From: Lutjanus erythropterus
Lineage: Eukaryota; Chordata; Actinopteri; Lutjaniformes; Lutjanidae
Direction: 5' to 3'
NCBI GenBank assembly: GCA_020091685.1
Contig: CM034601.1
Location: 645,498 to 709,497, forward strand
Length of the DNA: 64,000 nt
Shown here: piece after piece, positions 46,785-58,100 of the stretch
Layout of the letters: each line of letters starts with the position of its first letter
Position numbering within the stretch: the stretch's first letter is position 1
Program-made: the position numbers and the translations under genes
The notes under the pieces: generated by a model
Told to the model about the DNA's origin: nothing
The model's database searches: none
Seen by the model: the letters and a program-made list of their open reading frames with translations, nothing else

Positions 46785-49700
46785 CCAGTGAGCACCAGCT
46801 GGAATTTCAATGTTGATTTTTAGTTGAAAACTGGTTGATATTTGGTTTAAACTTCAACAATGTCTTTTCATCGTCTTTTCAAACGGCTGAAATGTGGCCA
46901 CAACATTGACGAGCCACCAAAAACAAATTTATTACATCATTTTGATCATTTGTTCAGTTGTGGGTTAAAAGAGAAACATCATTGATCAGTGTGAAGGCAT
47001 TTCTCCAAAGTCATATTTCACTGGTCGGTGAAATCAAAACATTGAATGTTTCATATAAAATCTCATAAATACAAACTATACAGGCTGTGTGCTGCCAACA
47101 AGAAGCTTCAGGACTTAATCATGGGAGAAGTTCTTAATGTAAAATAAAGAAAATGAGCTTATTGCTGCAGTTTAACGTAGATTCATAAGTACTGAGGCGT
47201 ACAGCTTCAACTGTTCCAAAGCTTTATGCACTGAGACATCGTATAAAGAACAACAAGGACGGTACTTTGGACATGAAGACGTGATGGTTGAGTGAACTGA
47301 ACACAGGATCTGAGTCCTGTATTTAACAGGTCTCTTCTGGCTTTTAACTGAGAAATTTCACTGTAGTTTTTTTTTAGCGAGAAGTGACGATGAACTCTTA
47401 TTACCACAATGTAGGAGATGAAAAATGTCTCTGCTGCAAAACCTGGTGAAATATGGTCTAATTTTAAACATTCAGTCAACGTCTTCAAACCACAGCTGTT
47501 GTTTAAATCAACAGTTCAGATCACCAGTGAACATAAAGTCCAGCTGAGGATGATGGGATGTCATTAGTTCTGCAGGTATTTGGTCATAAACAAAGAACTG
47601 GACAGTGTCAGACATTAATGGTAACCATGGTAACAACTAATGAAGCTGAACAAAGAAAGCAGTGTGGATCAAAGTGACGTATAGACGGACTGACAGACAG
47701 ACGTCGCTACATTAAATCTATGGTCATGTTGCTAACATGGCTACAAACTGATCTGAGAACTGATATTTGTGGCTGGTCAGGGTGAAACACAAGCTGGGTT
47801 TCTTTCTTTCTTTTCTTTTTTTCTCTCTCTTCTTTTCTCTTTTTCTTTGCTCATCATATGTGTTTCGGGTAGTTATTTTTTTATCAAATTATGTGAGTGT
47901 TGTTTTGATTAGTATTATGGGAGGTCCCTAGTATAAGCCTGTGGCTTCCTGACCTCTCCTGACACATTTATATATTAGTTTCTTTTCTTTTCTTCATTAG
48001 TGTATTTTATACCTGTGCAAATAAAATAAAATAAAATAAAATAAAAATAATAATAATAAAAAATCATTTTACCTAATGAAATGAGGTGGTTTAATCATCA
48101 CAGTACGGTACACTATTGTATTTGTTTGTGTGAACACTTGAGGTCAGTTTACAGTAGAAACAGTTTCTTACTTGAAGTCTGAGGGTCCAGGTTCATCACT
48201 GAAGTCTGCAGGTTTTTCTTCAGACCAGTTACAGCTGGATCCTGGAGACTCTGATCTGTCCTTCAAACCACTCGTCATCGGGACTCCAGTCAGCGTGACT
48301 GGAAAACCTTCATTGTGGAAACTAAACGTATATACAGGAATACATTTCAGTTACTGTAAGATCAATGAATTGATCATTTATAGCCAGTAGTCACACTGTT
48401 GAACTGACACACTGGACAAAGTCCAGAAGAGTCCAAAGAACCACCTGAAACCAACAAATAGGTTCATCAGCATGGACAGACTTCAACTCACTGCTGACCT
48501 CAGAGTCTCCAGGCTGCAGTCTGGACTCTGCAGAAGATCAGACAGAAGCTTCACTCCTGAATCCTTCAGGTCTCTGTTGTCTCTCAGGTCCAGTTCTGTC
48601 AGATGTGAGGGGTTGGACTTCAGAGCTGAGACCAGAGAAGCACAGCTGATCTCTGACAAACTGCAGTCCATCAATCTGAATAAAGAATAAATGATGAAGA
48701 TAAAAATACATTTATAATCCTTCAACATGTCAAACATGTTTCTTTCCTTCATGAGATTATTTGTTAGAAATATTCACACATATAGTCAAAGTAATTGTAC
48801 ATTTAAAAGACTATACTGCTTTGTAAAATAAAAATAATTCATCAAATTATTTTGGTAATTTAAATCAGTGGACAAAAAAAAACAGTGGAATTGAATAAAA
48901 CACAGTTGATTATTCTGCAGTGTGATCAAATCCCACATTAGAAAATATCAGAGAACGTCAGAATGTTTGTGAAAACTGTGTAAGTTGGTTTGAAGAAGAA
49001 AACTCTTAATAAGAACAGTTCATGAATGAGGCCCAGTTTGTTTATTCATTTATGTATTTTATTATAATTATGTTGAATATAAGATGAAACTCAGGTGTTT
49101 AACAGGTTCAGAGTGAATTTCTGTATCCTGTGTGGATTTTTCTTCTGATATGAAGGTTTTATGTTTGTACCTCAACAAGGGCTGAAAGTATCCATTATTT
49201 TAGTAACTGAGTACTTTATCGAGTATAATATTGATCATTCTGGTGATTCATCGAGCAACTGGATAAGAAATATTATACACCACAATTTTTTCCATTAAAT
49301 TCCTTTTGCTTTATTTAACTGTTTCCTCTTTGAAAAATCAATATTTTTATTGTTCATTATTTTATTGCTTTCTTTTATTTTACTCTAACAGTATTCTGAT
49401 CTGTACTTTTTCATTATGAAATATTTATTTAGAATATATTATATATTTCAAAAATAACAGAACTTAATTAAAAATGAACAATAACTGGAGGAGCAACAGT
49501 AATTTTCATGGACTCTGTGTGCAATGTTGTGTTAAATAAGTTATCTGTTCAACATTTTTGGCCTAATACTGCCACCTAGTGACACAGAGTAACAAGGCAG
49601 CCTTAACCTAAGTTTCACTTGTGTTTTAGTAGAGTACATGTCTAGTGCTGCAGGCTGCTCACATGTTCTGTGTTCTGTGGAAGGACGTTTTAATCTGTTC

Positions 49701-50446
49701 ATGGGAGCTACTGAAGGCCATATCTGTAAGTTTTTTGATGGATTATGAGTGTTTATTTTTTTATGGCACTTGTATGTATTTTGATGATTATTTTGATTTT
49801 AAGATAGTGTAATTTCTCAAAACATATTACTGAACATTTTCTGTTGTATTTGTGCTTCAGTTTCACAGTCAAGTTCTCAGTAAACTCAAAGTCAACGCAG
49901 CTTCCTCGGTCTGAGAGTTTTCTTGAGCACATTTGATTGTTTAGCTAGTTGGATAAACTGCTTCACCCACGAAGAGGGAGGCCAGCATAGTAATGTTTAT
50001 GATATGAACTCATTAATATCTCACTGGAAAGAAATCTAACATTTTAATGAAGTGAATCATATTCCTGACATCAAAATACTTTTGTTTGACGTTTAGAAAC
50101 AATGAAGAAGACAGATATCAGTGAGTCTCATTCATCCTGTCCTCTGTCCTCGTCCCTCTGATGCTGATGTGATTCACTTCCTGCAGAGTTTACAACAGTT
50201 TGACTCATTTTAATTTTCATTTTAAACGTGACAAACTAAGTGAAACACACACGCTGTGCTAACAGCCGAGCTAACAGCCGAGCTAACAGCTGTGCTAACA
50301 GCCGAGCTAACATTCGAGCTAACAGCTGAGCTAACAGCAGAGCTAACAGCCAAGCTAAGAGTCGAGCTAACAGCTGTGTTTGTGTAAAACAGCAGTGATG
50401 AGATGAGAGATGGCAGACAGAGCAGATTAAAATATCGCTGTGTGTG

Positions 50447-50479
<33 letters not shown>

Positions 50480-53400
50480 TTGTTTTTTTGTTCTGAAAGA
50501 TCAATATCAATGATCAGACATTATTTGTAAAAACAGGTTGAAATTCACAGAAACCAACAAAATATTCCTCCTTCAAGTAAACTTGATGGAATTAAAACAA
50601 ATATGATTTCAGATGATCTTCTGTATCCAGATGTGACCATTTACCAAAAATTATTAACATTCATTCACTTTAACAACCAACAGTGGACATTTTCTACAGT
50701 TTCTTTAAGAAACAAAAGTCTTGTGACTGACAACTAAATTTAGATCAAGAAACATGAAAATATGAACAAAATGAAATGTGTAACTTTATGGATGGAAGAT
50801 ACATTCATTCATTTTCTGTAACCGCTTATTCCTGAAGGGTCGTGGGGGGTGGAGTCTATCCCAGCTGACATTAGGTGAGAGGCGGGGTTCACCCTGGACA
50901 AGTCGCCAGTTCATCACAGGACTGACACATAGAGACAGACGAGCACTCACACTCACATTCACACCTACAGACAATTTAGAGTCACCAGTTAACCTGCATG
51001 CATGTCTTTGGACTGTGGGAGGAAGCCGGAGAACCCGGAGAGAACCCACGCAGACACAAGGAGAACATGCAAACTCCACACAGAAAGACCCTGATCCAGC
51101 TGGGGGATCGAACTCAGGACCTTCTTGCTGTGATGCGGCAGTGCTGACCACTGCACCACCATGACGCCTGGAAGATACGTATGAACATGAATGATCTACG
51201 ACACTGAACTGACCTCAGAGTCTTCAGTCCACAGTCTGGACTCTCCAGTCCAGCTGACAGAAGCTTCACTCCTGAATCCTGCAGGTCGTTTCCACTCAGG
51301 TCCAGTTCTGTCAGATGTGAGGGGTTGGACTTCAGAGCTGAGACCAGAGAAGAACAGCTGATCTCTGACAAACTGCAGTCCTTCAATCTGAATAAAGAAT
51401 AAATGATGAAGATAAAAAATACATTTATAATCCAATGAGATGTGATTGGGTTTAAAATGTGCAGCTCAACATTACTTTGTCCTAATCAATGAACTTTTCT
51501 CTAAAATGAGCAGAGTGACTTTGTCATTGTGTTATTGTGGATCATCATAATGTCAGCCTTCTACACACATCATCCAAATGAAGGTGAGAAATATTGAGTC
51601 ATCAGTGAAAGACAGAAGGTTTGGAGCAGGAGGGAAGATCACAATAACTGAGAGACACGGAGAGAAAGAGAGAGGAGACCAAGACAGACGGGAGAACCGA
51701 GGGCAGCATCCCGGGACTGAGGCTCCGGGTACCTCAGAAAGACCAAATGACTGTGAGGGGAGAGAAGCTCAGGAGAACCACAACAGGTGGAATGAGAGAA
51801 CTGTGAGAACACGTGTGTGAGAGTGTGTCATCCCGGGACACGGGATCAGACTGAGGACCAGGTGGACGGATTATATCTCTGTCCTGGTCTGGAAACGCCT
51901 CAGGATCCTCCAGTCAGAGCTGGTTAATGTAGCTGGGCGGGACGGATGTCTGGGGTCCCTGCTGGAACTGTTACCCCCACGACCCGATTTTAGATAAACG
52001 GTTGAAGATGGATGGATGATGCTGATGTTCTGTGCTGCTTGATGATGATGATGATGATGATGGACGACATGATGGAATGGAAATTTTATTTGGAGTTAAT
52101 GTGTCTGAATAATCCCATCTGGAGTCATGAGAATGAGCAGATATGAAAATAAAAGATTCATTCATTCATTCATTCATTCATTCATTTATCACCATCATCA
52201 TCTTCATCAACACACAGCTGACTGACTGTGAGCTTCATCCTCATCATCTTTAGAAGTGAGCAGACTGACATGAATGTTGTCTTCATCTTCAATGGAAGCT
52301 GCTACCTTATTATTTCAGCTCCTGTTTACTGGTCGACTCACAACACAAAGTGACATCATTTCCTGACAGGAAGCATCATCACATGTTGAAGTGTCGCCTG
52401 TCGTTGGTCAAACATCAGACACCAAACTTCAAACACCTGACTCTGGAAATACTAGAACAGCGTCTGTTCAGAACCTGCCTGTTCTCAGTGGGATGATTGT
52501 TTGGCCTCTGCTGTTACAGACTGCAGCTTTCTGGACAACTGATCATCATTCAATTCATCTATCAGCTGATGTATTGATTATTCCAGAGAGGAGTTTTTAT
52601 TACTCAGTTAATGTAGACCAACAATTAATTAACCCCAAATAAAAGTTAATCTGTCAATATTTTCATCTAATCATTATCATTTCCACACCACATCAAATAT
52701 TGGACCTCAGTTTCAAACTGTTGCTGTGACACATAGATTTATTTTGATTATTAGTTTTTGTGTCTTTATTTGACAGAGCTACAGTCTCTGTCATACATGG
52801 TATTTAAATAAAAACTAAACTAACTCATTATTTTGAGAAAGTTTCTCATCAGAACGACTCACAGGATCTTAATTATTTTCATCACATCAGCAGAAATGTG
52901 TTGAAGTTTTAAAAAAATGCCTCACATGTAAGAAAAAAGATAAATGTTGATTTAATTTGGCAGCACATTGAAGGATAAATCCTACAGTTTCCTTAATAAC
53001 ATGAATCCAGTTTGACTTCAGACTAAATTCACAGATAAACTGTTCAGACTGACAAACTTTAAAAAAGAGCTGTTGTGATTTGTGCTGAAACAAACCCAGA
53101 AAACAAGAGAACTGAAGGAAATTTAAAACTTCTCTTGTGGATTTCATTTTGGTAGATATACACTGTACAAGAGCAAAATACATGAACTGACCTCAGAGTC
53201 TTCAGTCGACAGTGTGGACTCTCCAGTCCAGCTGACAGAAGCTTCACTCCTGAATCCTTCAGGTCTCTGTTGTAGCTCAGGTCCAGTTCTGTCAGATGTG
53301 AGGGGTTGGACTTCAGAGCTGAGGCCACGACTTCACAGTGAGTCTCTGAGAGTCCACAGTTAAAAAATCTGTGATGACAGAGAATATGAAAGTTAAAGAA

Positions 53401-55086
53401 TAATAAAATCAGACACTTCCTGATAAAAACAGACTGTTTGCATCACAAAGCACATGAACCTGAGCGTCTGTAGTTCAGCTGGTCAGTCACTGATCACATG
53501 TCAAAGTTTTCCTGAACAACATAATCAAACACAAACTGCTGTTTTTGGACACAAGAGTCCAAATGACTGTGATGGAAACGAGTCAGATTTTGATTAACAG
53601 CTGATTTGTGTTTGTTCAACTTTATTTTAACATGATGTTCAACAAACTGTAAAATCAGTGCAGGTTGTAACTGCACTCGTATATATTTACCTCAGTCGTG
53701 TGTTTGTGTGTATTTTGTGCATCTTTGATGAATCTTATGTTTCTCCATCTGCTTTTCACCTCCAACTAAATTAATTTAATGACTCCTGTTGCATTAATAG
53801 TTTCATTAGTACTAAAGACTGAATGATTATCATTTATGGATGATAGTTTTTATTAGGGCTGTCAGTTTAACGCGTTAATTAGATTAATTAATTACGCTGC
53901 AAATTAACGCGCTATAAAAATTAACGCAATTAATCATGAGTGGCAAGTCAATGCGCAAGCATTTTAAATTTGGCCCATTGAGTTCGGCACGCGTGTGATC
54001 CGCGGACCACATGTGAGCATCATAGTTTTACTGTCACTGTTACTTTTGTATAAGTTATAATACCAGAAATCTCAATGCAGAGTTGCAGTGAAAAGAGGAC
54101 AGATGCGGCTGTATGCAGCGCATCTCTGTGAAGAGCGACTGATTTAAAAGCCGTCACGTCGCCTCGAGTGAAATCCAGACCGTAACTTTTTTCACTGATG
54201 TAACTCTGCTATCACCATGGAAACAGATCATCAAACTGTGATGTTGATTGAAACTTTGGTGATATCAGCTGTCTTAACTTCTACACAGCTCCTCTCTGCT
54301 CACCGCTGCAGCTCTGTCTCACCCCGTCTGTGACACAGTGTGTCTGCTGATTGATCGTGACTTCTAACCAATCAGATGTGCTGCTGTAGGCGGGACATTG
54401 AGCCAGACTACAGAGCGTAGTTGTATATTATACTGTACAGTGTATAATGATCTAATATATGTATAGTATGTACATAGTACAGCACTGTATACGTTTGAAG
54501 TTTTTAATATATTACCATTATCATTACTATTATCATTATTATTACATTACATAACTATGGTGATAATTACAGACAGACAAAGATCAAAGACAAGTTCATT
54601 TTTAAAATAATTTAACTCTAATCCCACCACTTTTTTCTTTTTTGCTGATCCAAGAAATGATCCGATCCGTGACTCAAACCCGTGATACGATCCGAACCGT
54701 GAGTTTTTTGATCTGTTGCACCCCTAAGAGCGAGGCAAGCTTACTTGGACCTTTGAACGGCAAGTTTATTTATAAAAAGAACAAAGACGGGACTATTAAC
54801 AAGAACGCAGTGATTTGTACCTTGTGTATTCAATTGATTAGTCATGCACTACAATTTTGTAATGTCCTAGAATTCAAATTCTTTATTTGGGGACCTTTAG
54901 CAGATATGAGATTAAAATGCGATTAATTAGATTAATTAATTACAAATCCTGTAATTAATTAGATTAATTTTTTTAATCGCCTGACAGCACTAGTTTTTAT
55001 CAAGTGGAGTTCAGCAGTTTAACAAGATCATTTATATCAAACAGGCCCCGGGGCCAAATTATTAAAGATTGTAGTGTTGACAAGCT

Positions 55087-55123
<37 letters not shown>

Positions 55124-58100
55124 CACCACTTACACACTTACCGAGCCTTTCTGCAGTTCCTCACAGCTGGAATCAGTCTCCGTCGTCCCTCCTCTGATGT
55201 GTTGTACGTCTTCACGTCCAACTCATCCAGAACCTCCTCTGACATCTGCAGCATGTAGGCCAGAGCTGAGCAGTGGATCTCAGAGAGTTTCTTCTCTGAT
55301 CTGTTCTTTGACTTCAGGAACTCTTGGATCTCCTGATGTACTGAGTGGTCGTTCATCTCCGTCAGACAGTGGAAGATGTTGATGCTTCTGTCAGGAGAGA
55401 TCTTACCAGTGTTCATCTTCTTCAGGTTGTTGATGGCTCTCTGGATGGTTTCTGGACTGTTGTCTGTCTGACCCAGCAGACCTCCTAGGAGTCTCTGGTT
55501 GGACTCCAGAGAGAGGCCATGAAGGAAGCGGACAAACAGGTCCAGGTGGCCATTTTCACTGTCAAGGGATTTCTTCATGCTTCTCCTCAGAAAGACATCC
55601 AGGGATGAGTCATGGAGATCATCTTTTCCAAAATATTTAAAAATGTTCTTCAGAACAGACTTTGGTTGTAGAAAGTCCTCCAGTACCTGTGTGTTCCTGT
55701 TGGTGTAACAGTGGAACATGTAGACTGCAGCCAGAAACTCCTGAACGCTCAGATGAACAAAGCAGTAGACTGTTTTCTGGAAGATCAAACTCTCTCTTTT
55801 GAAGATCTCTGTACAAACTCCTGAGTACACCGAGGTCTCTGTGACATCCAGACCACATCGGTCCAGGTCTTCTTGGTAGAACATGATGTTTCCTTCCTCC
55901 AGATGTTCAAACGCCAGCCTCCCCAGCTTCAGAAGAACTTCCCTGTCAGCCTCCATCAGCTCCTGTGGACTCGTCTCATGTCCCTCATGGTACTTCTTCT
56001 TCTTCCTCTTTGTCTGAACCAGCAGGAAGTGTGAGTACAGGTCAGTCAGGGTCTTGGGCAGCTCTCCTCTCTGCTCTGTAGTCAACATGTCCTCCAGAAC
56101 TGTAGCAGTGATCCAGCAGAAGACTGGGATTCGACACATGATGTGGAGGCTCCTGGATGTCTTGATGTGTGAGATGATTCTGCTGGACAGATCTTCATCA
56201 CTGGACCTCCTCCTGAAGTACTCCTCCTTCTGGGCGTCGGTGAAGCCTCGTACTTCTGTTACCCTGTCAACACATGAAGGAGGGATCTGATTGGCTGCTG
56301 CAGGTCTGGAAGTTATCCAGATGAGAGCTGAGGGAAGCAGATTCCCCTTGATGAGGTTTGTCAGCAGCACGTTGACTGATGACTTCTGTGTGACATCAGA
56401 CACAACCTGACTGTTGTTGAAATCCAGTGAAAGTCTGCTTTCATCCAGGCCGTCAAAGATGAACACAAGTTTACAGACAGCCAGCTTCTCTGCTGTGACC
56501 TTCTGTAATGTTGGATGGAAAACATGGAGCAGACTGAGAAGACTGTACTGCTCATCTTTGATCAAGTTCAGCTCCCTGAACGAAAGCAGAATCAGCAGAC
56601 TGACATCTTGGTTTTCCAAACCCTCTGCCCAGTCCAGAGTGAACTTCTGCACTGAGAAGGTTTTTCCAACTCCAGCGACGCCGTTGGTCAGAACGACTCT
56701 GATGTGTCTCTGTTGGTCAGGTAAGGCTTTAAAGATGTCCTGGCACTTGATTGGAGTCTCATGGAGGGTCTCCTTCTTGGACGTTGTCTCCAGCTGTCTC
56801 ACCTCATGTTGGGTATTAACCTCTTCACTCTGTCCCTCTGTGATGTAGAGCTCAGTGTAGATCCTGTTGAGGAGGGTTCCACTTCCTGTTTCATCACTTC
56901 CTTCAGTCACACGTTCACATCTCGTCCTCAGACTGATCTTATGTTCATCTAAAACCTCCTGCAGATCAAACTCCACTGAAAAAAGGAAAAAGATGTGAGA
57001 CAAAACAAAGACAATCTGTTGGTATTTTCATTATCAATAAAAAACAATGTAAGAATATATAAAGAAGTAAAGGTTATAAAGTCCAGTTTCAAGGAAATTC
57101 TCTCTTTTTCTCTGATTTCCTTTGACTGTGTGTCGTGTTATGGATGAATGATATTGATTTTTTTCAGGTGATAGAAGTTTATAACCTGTAGTTTGTCCAC
57201 ACCTGAAGATAAGAAAGACTCAGATAAATACATCAAAAACTTCACAAATATACTTCAGCTTTTATAAAACATTTTATCAAAGAATTTAAGTTAAATGTTT
57301 AAATATCATCTGTCAAATCAGATATTATTACAACTGATATTTTCAGTTAATATACCGTATTTTCCGCACTATAAGGCGCATCGGATTATAAGGCGCACCT
57401 TCAATGAATGGCCTATTTTAAAACTGTTTTCATATATAGGGCGCACCGCATTATAAGGCGCATAGAATAGAAACTACTGTAGTGGCTGGGGTTGCGTTAT
57501 GCATCCACTAGATGGTGCTGCGCTAAAGGGAATGTCAACAAAACAGTCAGGGTCCCGTTTCCCAGAGCCTTCGTAGCGCTACATGCGTCATAAGTTGTAT
57601 TTTAAGGTCTCCCTTAAGGTTACGGGCTGTTTCCCAGAGTTGGGACAACCTTAACTAAGACCTTAAAATACAACTTACGACGCACGTAGCGCTACGAAGG
57701 CTCTGGGAAACGGGGCCCAGATAAGTCAGTCAGTTGTTGAAGTTTGAACTCTGCGTCGTAAGCGTGTCTCTTGAAAGGTGCCATTTTGGGGTCTTTATAC
57801 ACACACAAGTGGTGTTGGAACTGGAATTCCCCTTTACCGTTTTTACCGCTGCTACTTCAGCGACGCCCCCTGACTACGGTAGCCATAATTAACCAATATT
57901 GATCCATATATAAGGCGCATCGGATTATAAGGCGCACTGTCGGTTTTTGAGAAAATTAAAGGCTTTTAGGTGCGCCTTATAGTGCGGAAAATACGGTACA
58001 CCAACACAGATATAGATTGATATAATATCAGCCCTGATATTTCGTGTGCTTCTCCAGTCGGTGTAGGTGTTTGATTGACAGCAGAGGCGACAGGCTGAGC

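Noticed and set aside
48172..48390. A separate gene starting at [15 protein letters not shown], downstream of the LRR exons
   Set aside because: An acceptor at 48321 joins this exon in phase to the last LRR exon, so a single NLR gene is simpler. Not fully excluded.
55138..56952. Plus-strand and alternative minus frames over the NACHT exon
   Set aside because: Shadows of the intact 1834-nt NACHT exon.
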